Source of the DNA: Secundilactobacillus collinoides DSM 20515 = JCM 1123
GTDB lineage: Bacteria; Bacillota; Bacilli; Lactobacillales; Lactobacillaceae
Assembly: GCF_001435975.1 (NCBI RefSeq)
Contig: NZ_AYYR01000009.1
Coordinates: forward strand, 175,672-239,671
DNA: 64,000 nt
Reading direction: 5' to 3'
In this document: positions 25,886 through 33,790 of the stretch, in pieces
Numbering within the stretch: the stretch's first letter is position 1
Layout of the letters: each line of letters opens with the position of its first letter
Made by a program: the position numbers and the translations under genes
The notes under the pieces: generated by a model
Seen by the model: only the letters and a program-made list of their open reading frames with translations
What the model was told of the DNA's origin: nothing
The model's database searches: none

Positions 25886-26797
25886 TTAGCCGACACGCTG
25901 GTCTCCTGAATCTAAATCATGCGTCTGACAATACGCTTTAATAAAGGTGACCGCGCGCCGCAATCCTGGGTTGTGGTCGAGTTCGTTTGGGTACCCGATG
26001 AAAATACTCTGGGGCGGCACCATTTCTGCGAGTGGGAGCGCCTTTATCCCGTGGAACGATGTGACTTCGGTTCTCGGCAAGATGGCGTACCCGATACCCT
26101 GGGCCACAAATCCCAGCATGGTGCGGTCTTCCTCGAACACGATGGTTTGTTTTGGTGTGATATGTTCGGCTACCAGCAGGTTGTTGATGACTTTGCGGAC
26201 ACGGCTTTTCAGTGGGAATGAGAGCAGGGTTTCTCCGTCTAATTCGGTGAGTGAAACCTGGTGCCGTTTAGCCAGCGGGTGTTTATCACTGATGGCCACA
26301 ACGAAATGCTGCTGGAGCACGGGGGTGTAAATTAAATGCGGATCGTTGTCAGACGGCAGTGTGCAGATGACAAGGTCGCAGCGTTGTGATTTGAGTGCCT
26401 GATGCAGTTCGTTGCTGCTTTTTTGGATGAACGTAAACTGGTCGTTGGGGTATGTTTGCCAGTAGTCGCTGATCATTTCTGGAATGAATTGCGACCCGAG
26501 TGAAAAGAAGAAGCCCAGACGGATAAGACTGGCCTGCTGTGGCCGTGTCTGAATGCGCTTTGTCCCACTTTCCAGTGAAGTCAGCGATTCGTTGACGTAG
26601 TAGTAAAAATCCATGCCCTGCGGCGTGACTTGGCTATTTCGACCGGATCTGTCAAACAGGGTGGTGCCGAGCTCCTTTTCTAGCCGGTGGATCGCATTAC
26701 TGAGCGTGGGCTGGGCAACGTTTAAGCGGGTGGCAGCCTTCATGTAGCTGCCGCTTTCGACGATGGTTTTAAAATAGGTGAGTTGGTTGAGGTTCAT
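25886..26797 (-). CDS. LysR-family transcriptional regulator
   Basis: 303 residues. The N-terminal winged HTH is MNLNQLTYFKTIVESGSYMKAATRLNVAQPTLSNAIHRLEKELGTTLFDRSGRN (about 1-54). It is followed by a linker helix and a substrate-binding domain (about 90-295) with LVICTLP, VVAISDKHPLA and VAQGIGYAILPR. It is divergent from the MFS gene at 27014, 216 bp away, which is its likely target. The ligand is unknown. The start is supported by its position at the family N-terminus and by GAAAGAAGATC upstream. Confidence 0.9.
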   Translation of the reverse strand: MNLNQLTYFKTIVESGSYMKAATRLNVAQPTLSNAIHRLEKELGTTLFDRSGRNSQVTPQGMDFYYYVNESLTSLESGTKRIQTRPQQASLIRLGFFFSLGSQFIPEMISDYWQTYPNDQFTFIQKSSNELHQALKSQRCDLVICTLPSDNDPHLIYTPVLQQHFVVAISDKHPLAKRHQVSLTELDGETLLSFPLKSRVRKVINNLLVAEHITPKQTIVFEEDRTMLGFVAQGIGYAILPRTEVTSFHGIKALPLAEMVPPQSIFIGYPNELDHNPGLRRAVTFIKAYCQTHDLDSGDQRVG

Positions 26798-27013
26798 GGC
26801 GGTGATCTTCTTTCATAGGAATTTGCTATGTATCACATTTATTATAGTAATGTTTTGCCAAAAAAACGACCTTTATTTTGGGGTTTCACATCACTTTGTG
26901 ACTTTTGAAACGCCTATTTGGCAACGATAAAACGCTTTTTTAATTTAATGATGGCTGGTTGACCAGAATCTCGGTACACTCTGAGATGAACTTAAAACAA
27001 AGGAAGATTACCC

Positions 27014-28261
27014 ATGATTGAAAACCGGCGCAAAGGCGTCTTAATTGTCTTTATTGGAATATTACTGAGTGCGTTGAACCTCAGAGCAGCGGTCACGTCG
27101 TTGTCGACGATCTTTGCCGTGGTCGCTAAACACGTAACGAGTTTTAACGTGACCGTGGCTGGAACGCTGCCACTGATTGCGTTTGCGGTCTTTGGACTGT
27201 TGGCCCCATTGTTGGTCCGCAAAATGAGTTATGAACTGGCGTTATTTGGGTCGATGATGCTCATCGCTGTCGGGCTTGGTACCCGTATTTTAATGCCGAC
27301 CTTTGGCGGCTTTTGCGCGGCCACGGTCATTGCTTTAGCCGGCATGGCGTTCGGTAACACCCTGTTACCACCTTTATTCAAACGCTATTATCCGGACCGT
27401 ATCGGTATCATTACTGCGATCTACTCCGTGGTACTGGCGGTTTCAGCGGGGATTCCGTCCATCATCTCAACCGATACCGCAACCACTCTAGGTTGGCGAT
27501 TCAGTTTGGGCGTTTGGGCCGGCGTCGCGTTGCTGGCAGCCGTCCCGTGGCTGTTCCAACTCTTGCTGCACCGAGACCAGATGCTTGTTTTCAAAACAAC
27601 CGGCGTCCATCATCAACGACAGCAGCGGTATGACTTGAAACTTACGCTGTCGGTGGCGCTGTTATTTGGCATCGGCGGCATGCTGCCGATGTACACCATG
27701 ATCAACTGGCTGCCGACGTATTTGAACACGGTTCACTATTCGTCGCACAGTATCGGCATCATGATGTTTTTGTACAACATTCTCGGCATTTTTCACGCCA
27801 TTATCGTGCCGATCATTATGGAACGGATGCGTCACCCATACTCGGTCGTAGTCTTCGCGGTGACCCTGCAGGTATCGACCTTTCTCGGTTTCTTGCTGCT
27901 GCCGCAGTACTCTTGGGTCTGGGTCGTGGTGGCAGCACCCGGTCAGTTGACGGTACCAGCGGCGTTTGAACTTTTCAACCTGCGGAGTAAAACCTCTGCT
28001 GGCGCCGCTTACCTCTCCTCAAGTGCACAGTTTATCGGGTATTTATTAGCTGCCATCGGGCCGGTGCTGTTCGGCAGTATTCACAGTGCGACCGGCGGCT
28101 ATACTTATTCGTTTGTCTTTCTCATTATCATAAGTTTACTGACCCTGATTGCTGGCAAGAAAGCGACCCGACCCGGATTTGTGGAAGTGGCCACTCGTCC
28201 AGATCGCGTGCATGTGCGGAAACGACTGCGTGTCGTACACACTGCACATTCACATGCTTAA
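27014..28261 (+). CDS. MFS transporter, CynX/NimT-like
   Basis: 415 residues, 12 transmembrane segments. The N-terminal RRKGVLIVFIGILLSALNLRAAVTSLSTIF is the signature of the cyanate/nitroimidazole (CynX/NimT) branch of the major facilitator superfamily. The MFS motif is weak (LVRKMSYELALFGSMML). The C-terminus is basic and hydrophilic (RPDRVHVRKRLRVVHTAHSHA). It probably exports or imports a small organic molecule by proton coupling; no substrate can be given. Divergent from the LysR gene. ATG follows AAAGGAAGAT. Confidence 0.82.
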   Translation: MIENRRKGVLIVFIGILLSALNLRAAVTSLSTIFAVVAKHVTSFNVTVAGTLPLIAFAVFGLLAPLLVRKMSYELALFGSMMLIAVGLGTRILMPTFGGFCAATVIALAGMAFGNTLLPPLFKRYYPDRIGIITAIYSVVLAVSAGIPSIISTDTATTLGWRFSLGVWAGVALLAAVPWLFQLLLHRDQMLVFKTTGVHHQRQQRYDLKLTLSVALLFGIGGMLPMYTMINWLPTYLNTVHYSSHSIGIMMFLYNILGIFHAIIVPIIMERMRHPYSVVVFAVTLQVSTFLGFLLLPQYSWVWVVVAAPGQLTVPAAFELFNLRSKTSAGAAYLSSSAQFIGYLLAAIGPVLFGSIHSATGGYTYSFVFLIIISLLTLIAGKKATRPGFVEVATRPDRVHVRKRLRVVHTAHSHA

Positions 28262-28373
28262 AATTTAGAACGGACTTTGTTTTGCCAATCAGTGCGGAAT
28301 AAAGCCCGTTTTTTGTTGATTTTGCTATTTTATTGGGGATTTTAATACTGTCTAAACCCGCGTGAAATAAGGG

Positions 28374-28697
28374 TTGACAAGCGTTTTCAGTGTGTTAAAG
28401 TGATTAGAATTACAGCTTGAGAAAACTCAGACTGTAATGATAAAATGACGGCTTGCTGTCGCAACTGGAGGGACCTTTTTGGGAAATAAGCCGAGGTCGC
28501 AGCGACAGACTGGGTGGGGCAAAACATTCAGGCGCGGTCGTTTTCAATACAATACAACATAACGATAACTGGTGACCCAAATGGGGGGTTGCCGAATAAC
28601 TACCATCGCAGTTCGGGTCGGGCACTCCATGTCTGGCAAGTGATGGGATTACATAGACTGAATTTCATGACTGACAGACATGCTCGAACCCGTTTTT
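28374..28697 (+). promoter_or_regulatory. Promoter and long structured leader with terminator, upstream of ilvA
   Basis: The promoter is TTGACA (28374-28379), 16 bp, TAAAGT (28396-28401). A leader of about 320 nt follows with successive stems: TTACAG/CTGTAA with TGAG/CTCA inside; CTGTCGC/GCGACAG enclosing GGACC/GGTC; GGTGACCC/GGGTTGCC; and AACT/AGTT. It ends with a terminator-like stem, CGGGT/ACCCG plus ATGTCT (28629-28634)/AGACAT (28676-28681), then TTTTT at 28693. This is the shape of a transcription attenuator, but I find no T-box AGGGTGGNACCGCG and no riboswitch class that I recognise. A 14-codon ORF (MTACCRNWRDLFGK) lies within it. Ligand unknown; isoleucine or its tRNA would be logical. 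Confidence 0.55.
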
Positions 28698-28731
28698 GGC
28701 GGTGACCACTACGATAAGAGGATGTGATAAT

Positions 28732-30000
28732 ATGACAACAAATACAGCAGTACTGACTGATGACGCCGTTTTGAAAGCATACGAGGTGTTGAAGCCGATT
28801 GTAAGACACACGCCGTTACAGTTCAGCGCGTACCTGTCACAAAAATATGGCTGCAATGTGTACCTGAAACGCGAGGACTTGCAAGCTGTGCGGTCATTTA
28901 AGATTCGCGGTGCGTACTACGCAATCTCGCAAGTGCCGGTTGATGTACGGCAGCGCGGTGTCGTCTGCGCCAGCGCCGGCAACCACGCGCAGGGTGTCGC
29001 TTGGACCAGTGCAAAAATGGCCATCCCGGCAACCATCTTTATGCCGGTGACAACGCCAAAACAAAAGGTCGACCAAGTTAAATTCTTTGGCGGCGACAAC
29101 GTGACTATTGAATTGACAGGGGACACGTTTGATGAAGCTAATTCAGCAGCGTTAGTCTTCTGTGAGCAACACAACCAGACCTTCATTGCACCGTTTGACG
29201 ATTTAAACACCATGGCCGGACAAGGCAGCTTAGCTGTAGAGGTGTTTAACGATGCTGCCGAAAACGGCACTAACGTTGATTTTTTGTTTGCGGCGATCGG
29301 TGGCGGCGGTTTGATGAGCGGCATCAGTACCCACGCAAAAGCGGTGAGTCCGCAAACCACCGTAGTAGGTGTGGAACCAAGCGGTGCCGCGTCGATGGCA
29401 AAGGCCTTCGCGGTTGGTCATCCGCAAGCCCTGACCAGCGTGGATAAATTTGTGGACGGCGCGGCGGTTCAAAAGGTCGGTAGACTGACTTACGCGACCT
29501 GCCAGGACAACGTGGATCGGTTGATCGAAGTGCCGGAAGGACTGGTAAGTACAACCATTCTGGACTTGTACACGAAGCTGGCGCTGGTAGCGGAACCAGC
29601 CGGCGCGTTAAGTATCGCAGCGTTGGAGGTGTACAAGGACCATCTGGCTGGTAAAAATGTCGTGTGCGTCGTGTCTGGCGGGAACAACGACATCAACCGG
29701 ATGCAGGAAATCGAAGAACGGTCCTTGATCCATGAAGGCCTGCAGCACTATTTCGTGGTCAACTTCGCCCAGAGAGCGGGAGCACTGCGCCAGTTTGTGA
29801 GCGAGGTGCTGAACCCGGATGATGATATTACAAAGTTTGAATACACAAAAAAGGTCAACAGCGCACAAGGTCCAGTACTAATTGGCGTAAGATTGGGCGA
29901 AGCGAAAAACTTGAATCAGCTGCTGAGCAGACTAAGTGACTTTGATGCGAATTATATTAATTTGCAGGAGAATCAGATGCTGTATAGGATGCTGGTGTAA
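28732..30000 (+). CDS. ilvA: Threonine dehydratase (deaminase), biosynthetic-type
   Basis: PLP enzyme: L-threonine to 2-oxobutanoate and ammonia, the first step toward isoleucine. 422 residues from ATG 28732, after AAGAGGATG; the upstream in-frame start at 28696 is inside the leader terminator. The catalytic domain has the PLP lysine in VRSFKIRGAYYA (about 58), SAGNHAQG (about 82), the phosphate-binding glycine loop AIGGGGLMSG (about 190), and VSGGNNDI near 315. The C-terminal part (330-422) has one ACT-like regulatory unit (QHYFVVNFAQRAGALRQFVSEVL), as in the short Gram-positive form. No other ilv gene is visible here, so it may supply 2-oxobutanoate for catabolism as well. Confidence 0.92.
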   Translation: MTTNTAVLTDDAVLKAYEVLKPIVRHTPLQFSAYLSQKYGCNVYLKREDLQAVRSFKIRGAYYAISQVPVDVRQRGVVCASAGNHAQGVAWTSAKMAIPATIFMPVTTPKQKVDQVKFFGGDNVTIELTGDTFDEANSAALVFCEQHNQTFIAPFDDLNTMAGQGSLAVEVFNDAAENGTNVDFLFAAIGGGGLMSGISTHAKAVSPQTTVVGVEPSGAASMAKAFAVGHPQALTSVDKFVDGAAVQKVGRLTYATCQDNVDRLIEVPEGLVSTTILDLYTKLALVAEPAGALSIAALEVYKDHLAGKNVVCVVSGGNNDINRMQEIEERSLIHEGLQHYFVVNFAQRAGALRQFVSEVLNPDDDITKFEYTKKVNSAQGPVLIGVRLGEAKNLNQLLSRLSDFDANYINLQENQMLYRMLV

Positions 30001-30003
30001 AGA

Positions 30004-30140
30004 GCGTGGAAGGAGGCGTTTAGGGGGCGGAGTGTAACGGACTCTGGCGTAAAAGTCTGGGCCTGACTTTTGCGCCAGAGTCCGTTACACAGTAGCCCCC
30101 TGCCTCCTGGAACGCGTTTAGTCTCGAGGACAGTAGAAGA
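30004..30140. repeat. Long hairpin repeat after ilvA
   Basis: A 26-base arm (30032-30057) pairs with 30065-30090 with a single wobble, around loop TGGGCCT. The outer arms GGAGGC..GGGGGC (30012-30028) and GCCCCC..GCCTCC pair too. Read on the other strand it has CTGTCCTCGAG and CTAAACG at its edge, as in the 8-kb copies, and the core AAAAGTCAGGCCCAGACTTTT-like tip of the 4-kb copy. It starts four bases after ilvA and may end its transcript. Confidence 0.75.
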
Positions 30141-30532
30141 CTAACCAAGGAGTGCCGACTGAAAACAGCACCGAAAATAGCTGCCAGCAAAGTACCCGAA
30201 ATTCAAATAGGTCTCGAATAACGCACCAAAATGAAACTACAGACAATTAAACGCCACAAACAAAATACCACCCAAACTGGTCTTCCTCCCACTAACAATA
30301 GTGAAAAAAGGAAGGCCATTTTGTCGCGATAAAACAGTCCGCCAGCCAACTCCACAGCAAGTACTTCAACACGAAAAGATAGTCTCAAAACAGGGCCCAA
30401 TCACGATACTTTCCTTTAAAAAAGCAGTACACTAAAGGTACTAAAATTCGGTTATCAAAGTACCAATCATCAAAGTTCCACACATCTATTATTCGAAATC
30501 TCGCAACTAATTTATTAGGAGGTTTCCTTATA
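30141..30532. other. Gene-free, AT-rich stretch
   Basis: About 390 bp without a credible gene. An inverted repeat GGTCTTCCT (30279-)/AGGAAGGCC lies near 30280-30323, and the end supplies the promoter and AGGAGG ribosome binding site for the zinc-ribbon gene. I see nothing else. Confidence 0.4.
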
Positions 30533-30907
30533 ATGACAACTTATTGTTTTAACTGCGGTTCTCAGGTAGATACCAGGGCAACCACATGTTTCTTTTGCGG
30601 TATTTCACTCAAACCGCAACAGCTCGCTCGTCGGCAACTTGAGGCGGCTTCACCTGAAACGCTTGCTACGCGGTATGTGCGCAGTAATGTCAAATTCGAA
30701 AAGGATATTCTGGGAGCGTTTCTTTTTGCGCACTCAGTTGCGGATTCACGATATTCAAAACGGGTGAGGCGGATCGTTAATCCGGATATCTGGTTTGCTT
30801 ATAAGTACTTTCAGCAGCACGTTGAAGTAATCGTTGATGAGAAGGATGGCCTCATGCACGTCCGTTCGATTCGTTGTTACGATCAGTGGGGGAATCCTCT
30901 TGAATAA
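30533..30907 (+). CDS. Zinc-ribbon hypothetical protein
   Basis: 124 residues. The N-terminal zinc ribbon is clear: CFNCG (residues 5-9) and CFFCG about 14 residues later, the two CxxC knuckles typical of zinc-ribbon domains. The rest (about 40-124) is a soluble domain with no recognised motif (ETLATRYVRSNVKFEKDILGAFLFAHSVADSRYSKRV, then FQQHVEVIVDEKDGLMHVRSI). There is no transmembrane segment. ATG follows AGGAGGTTTC. It could bind another protein or nucleic acid. A small ORF begins in its last codons. Function unknown. Confidence 0.7.
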   Translation: MTTYCFNCGSQVDTRATTCFFCGISLKPQQLARRQLEAASPETLATRYVRSNVKFEKDILGAFLFAHSVADSRYSKRVRRIVNPDIWFAYKYFQQHVEVIVDEKDGLMHVRSIRCYDQWGNPLE

Positions 30908-31073
30908 ACGAAGCTGCTTTAAGCAGTCGCAAAATTATGTATCCGGTAACAATGCCCATTGTGAGTCGCAACTATTGCGGATCGCTTTAGGATTGTACCA
31001 AACGATTGATCATAGGCACTCGTTCATGCAGGTGATTCAGAGTTTACGTTATCTTGAAATTAAGTCTGCGTAG
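30900..31073 (+). CDS. Possible 57-residue protein coupled to zinc-ribbon gene
   Basis: A TTG at 30900 overlaps the last codons of the zinc-ribbon gene (TTGAATAA), with GGGGGAATCC before it, which would allow coupled translation. The product is basic at first (LNKRSCFKQSQNYVSG) and ends with an amphipathic helix-like region (QLLRIALGLYQTIDHRHSF..). It looks coding in its second half but has no family that I recognise. It might be the tail of a once longer gene. Confidence 0.3.
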   Translation: MNKRSCFKQSQNYVSGNNAHCESQLLRIALGLYQTIDHRHSFMQVIQSLRYLEIKSA

Positions 31074-31163
31074 AATTTTCATTTTGGCATTGTTACGTGG
31101 TAGTGAAGACGTGGAAACACAATTCCAGCTCGGAAAATATCTAAATTGGTGGTGGCATTAAGT

Positions 31164-31622
31164 ATGAGACAGCATTATCAAGAAAAAAGTACCCATTCAA
31201 ATACTGCGTCCAAGGTCAAGATAACGTTTGAAAACGTTGAGGGCGTGACGATTTATTCAGACCAAATGTTTCTATCAGTGCAGGGCATAAAAACAAATCT
31301 GGTACTGAATCACGGACAAGCTTACGAAGTCAAAACGTGTGAGTCAATGGTCTTCGAATGCCCGTTTAGTGACATTCAGAACATTGATCCCGGATTAATG
31401 CAAAATGGTCAGTTTGCATTGCAAGATGATGAACCGCTGACGACTAAGGACCGATTGCTTGCCTTCGATGACATTGCTAACGTGACTTACGAAGGGCAAC
31501 TAATTTACATGCCTTGGCAAGACGGGGATGAGGCTGGCGACACGAATGCGTTGCAGCACACTGAAACTGACGGGCAAAAGTTAGTGATTCGTATTAGTGA
31601 GGATAATGATGTGAAGGCATGA
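31164..31622 (+). CDS. Hypothetical acidic protein, 152 residues
   Basis: I chose ATG 31164 (MRQHYQEKSTHSN) after GGTGGTGG; a TTG at 31146 is possible. The protein is acidic and soluble, without signal peptide or membrane segments, and looks beta-rich (VKITFENVEGVTIYSDQMFLSVQGIKTNLVL). Its second half (TTKDRLLAFDDIANVTYEGQLIYMPWQDGDEAGD) contains a clear acidic stretch. Not recognised. It follows the zinc-ribbon gene on the same strand after 240 bp; no functional link is shown. Confidence 0.55.
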   Translation: MRQHYQEKSTHSNTASKVKITFENVEGVTIYSDQMFLSVQGIKTNLVLNHGQAYEVKTCESMVFECPFSDIQNIDPGLMQNGQFALQDDEPLTTKDRLLAFDDIANVTYEGQLIYMPWQDGDEAGDTNALQHTETDGQKLVIRISEDNDVKA

Positions 31623-31715
31623 TAAACTTTAAATTATCTTTAATGGTACTGACAAAATCACTTTAGCATGTCCAGTTTATCTATGATAAACGTGAAGTAA
31701 CGGCTTTTCCCGAAT

Positions 31716-31764
31716 AAATAAGGTACCTCAGGCATAATTTGTTTTTTGCCTGAGGTACCTTATT
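31716..31764. terminator. Hairpin after the 31164 gene
   Basis: AATAAGGTACCTCAGGCA pairs exactly with TGCCTGAGGTACCTTATT around a 12-base T-rich loop. Flank CTGGGAGTAAAATC matches CTGGGAGTGAAATC at about 3932, and the left flank resembles that of the hairpin at 25750. Confidence 0.7.
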
Positions 31765-31859
31765 TTCTGGGAGTAAAATCGCTGTCTGACTACCTGCTTT
31801 TTACGATTATTTGATAAGTCATTTTAGAGAATAGAGCGACACAAATCAGAGACTTTCAC

Positions 31860-31945
31860 AGAAGCGGACCATTTTACAAAACCCAAACCGGGATTTTATA
31901 AAATAGTCCGCTTCTACACTAGTTTTTAAACAGTATGTGTTGCTC
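31860..31945 (-). terminator. Hairpin, second repeat family, after oxidoreductase gene
   Basis: AGAAGCGGAC..ATTTT..AAAACCC (from 31860) pairs with GGGATTTTATAAAATAGTCCGCTTCT-like sequence ending near 31916. The outer AACACA..ACTGTTTAAAAA (other strand) matches the element at 17992. It serves the leftward gene that ends at 31957. Confidence 0.65.
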
Positions 31946-31956
31946 TCTTCTTCAAT

Positions 31957-33606
31957 CTAAACATTTTGTGAGGCACCAGTGTTGACGTCACTAGAACCGA
32001 AAGATTGAGTGCCCTTCAATACACCATCTGTTTCCATGGCTTTAACACAGCTAAATGGTGCACGCCCGTTATAACCAGGGCCAGGATGATTTGATGAATC
32101 GCAAAGATATAAGTTTTGAATTGGTGCTCGGAAGTTTGACATACCTTTAACCGGACGCATATCAAACATTTGATCGATTTGAACTGGTCCATGTGACCAA
32201 GCACCGCCCGTATTGTTGTACTCATTTTCAAAATCGACGGGTGACCAGACCTTGTAGTCGTCGATACAGTCACGAAAATCTGGCATGAACTTTTCGTAGT
32301 AGGCACAAATTGAATTAAAAATCTTTTCCTTTGTGGCTGCATAGTCTTTTGGCTGGGTGCCAATCGGCCATGACGGTGACGTACAGAACACACCTGAATA
32401 GTGACCTTCTGGCGCAAGACTCGGGTCTACCATGCTTCTAAATGAAATGCCACCGGAGACATATTTTGGAACTCGACCTTCTTTAACAGCGTCCCAATTG
32501 TCTTCAAATAATTCGCTTGACCCCATGTTCCAAACACTAAACCGCCAACCATCATGATTTAACTGGTCATAATCTTCAGTAAATGATGGCAACTTGTTGA
32601 AGGCGTAGTAGGATTGTGTGATTGTATCTGTGAAGTTGATTTCTTTAATGGATTTTGTTAACCACGAAGGTGTTGCGTCTTTACCAACTAATTTAATAAA
32701 TGTTTGATAAGCATCGATACCGGATACAATGTTGTCTGCCGTAATTTCACGACCGTCGCTTAATTGAACGCCAATTGCTTTATTATTCTCGACTAGTATT
32801 TGGGAAACCTCAGCATTTTTAATAAGGTTGCCACCATGGGCAGCAAATGATTTTGCGAGGGCTTCTGAAAACGCACCAGTGCCGCCCTTGACCATCTTGA
32901 ATTGGGAACCGGTAACGCCCTCACCTTCAGAAGGAGTCCCAAAATGGTATGCAAGAGTTAATGCAGAACCTGGGGTCATTGGACCACCGTAAAAGCCATC
33001 GGTACACATACTTGCGATATACCCACGGATGGGACCTTGTTTCCGCTTATCCGGGAAGAAACGGTCAGCTAATTCCATCGCAGTCCCGTACAGGAGTGTT
33101 CGCATATCTTGACGTTCCTCTGGTGTTTCCAGCGAGTTGATCAGCTCATCTGGAGAGGTTGGCTCGCCCGCAAATTCACGGGTTAATGCTGGTTGTAAAC
33201 GATGCAGAAAGCCCATGAAGTCAGCAAATCCCTTGGCAGTTTCTTTGCCAAAGTTTTCCTCGATGTCCTGCATTGTTTCTTGCCCGTCATTGTACATCCG
33301 AAATACTGGGTCACCATAATTTTCAGGAAGTGGCAAAATTGCGATAACGTGCTCTGGATCCAGTAACTTCAGCCCGTATTTTTCCAATTCTAGAGATTTT
33401 AGTGTTTCTTGCATTTTTGCAAACATTAGGTACCACATGCCGCGGTTATGAGTATAACCAGGAAATTCGTGCGCGTTAGAAGCTAGCCCGCCAATGTAAC
33501 TATTTTTCTCTAAGCACGCTACTTTTTCACCTTGTGCTTGTAATAGGCCAGCTGTTGTCAAGCCGTTTGGGCCACCGCCGATGACGATAACATCATAATC
33601 AGCCAT
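31957..33606 (-). CDS. Phytoene-dehydrogenase-like FAD oxidoreductase
   Basis: 549 residues from ATG 33606 (MADYDVIVIGGGPNG) behind CGAGGTGA. The N-terminal dinucleotide-binding motif is VIVIGGGPNGLTTAGLLQAQGEKVACLEKNSYIGG. The body resembles the CrtI/NAD(P)/FAD-dependent family (also PYROXD2-like): MVKGGTGAFSEALAKSFAAHGG, NAEVSQILVENNKAIGVQLSDG, and the C-terminal FAD segment NLYLCDSSNHPGPGYNGRAPFSCVKAM. There is no carotenoid partner (phytoene synthase) nearby, so it is not assigned to carotenoids. It is divergent from a LysR gene and has a cre-like site upstream, which suggest controlled expression. Substrate unknown. Confidence 0.8.
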   Translation of the reverse strand: MADYDVIVIGGGPNGLTTAGLLQAQGEKVACLEKNSYIGGLASNAHEFPGYTHNRGMWYLMFAKMQETLKSLELEKYGLKLLDPEHVIAILPLPENYGDPVFRMYNDGQETMQDIEENFGKETAKGFADFMGFLHRLQPALTREFAGEPTSPDELINSLETPEERQDMRTLLYGTAMELADRFFPDKRKQGPIRGYIASMCTDGFYGGPMTPGSALTLAYHFGTPSEGEGVTGSQFKMVKGGTGAFSEALAKSFAAHGGNLIKNAEVSQILVENNKAIGVQLSDGREITADNIVSGIDAYQTFIKLVGKDATPSWLTKSIKEINFTDTITQSYYAFNKLPSFTEDYDQLNHDGWRFSVWNMGSSELFEDNWDAVKEGRVPKYVSGGISFRSMVDPSLAPEGHYSGVFCTSPSWPIGTQPKDYAATKEKIFNSICAYYEKFMPDFRDCIDDYKVWSPVDFENEYNNTGGAWSHGPVQIDQMFDMRPVKGMSNFRAPIQNLYLCDSSNHPGPGYNGRAPFSCVKAMETDGVLKGTQSFGSSDVNTGASQNV

Positions 33607-33628
33607 ATAAATCACCTCGAAATATTTT

Positions 33629-33642
33629 GTAAGCGTTTTTAT
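33629..33642 (-). promoter_or_regulatory. cre-like site upstream of the oxidoreductase gene
   Basis: TGTAAGCGTTTTTA resembles the CcpA cre consensus TGWAANCGNTNWCA. It lies 23 bp before the start codon and would suit catabolite repression of this gene. Confidence 0.5.
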
Positions 33643-33790
33643 TTAAACTAAGTTAATCATTGATCAATGACTTGACTCTAGTATTCCATGGATTCTGTCA
33701 GTTGTACATCGCCTATCCGGTCAAGTTTTTATGACCTATTTGTGATATGGTAATCAATATGAGTAAGCATTGGAAAGTAGGCGATTCTTG

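Noticed and set aside
28480-28540. Possible T-box core (GGGTGGGGC...GCGCGGTCG)
   Set aside because: The order and spacing do not match AGGGTGGNACCGCG, so I did not call a T-box.
28600-28620. GTTCGGGTC as a tRNA T-arm
   Set aside because: No acceptor, D or anticodon arms fit around it.
28410-28625. Leftward ORF of 71 codons in the ilvA leader
   Set aside because: It lies opposite the structured leader, has no ribosome binding site and a composition typical of antisense to structured RNA.
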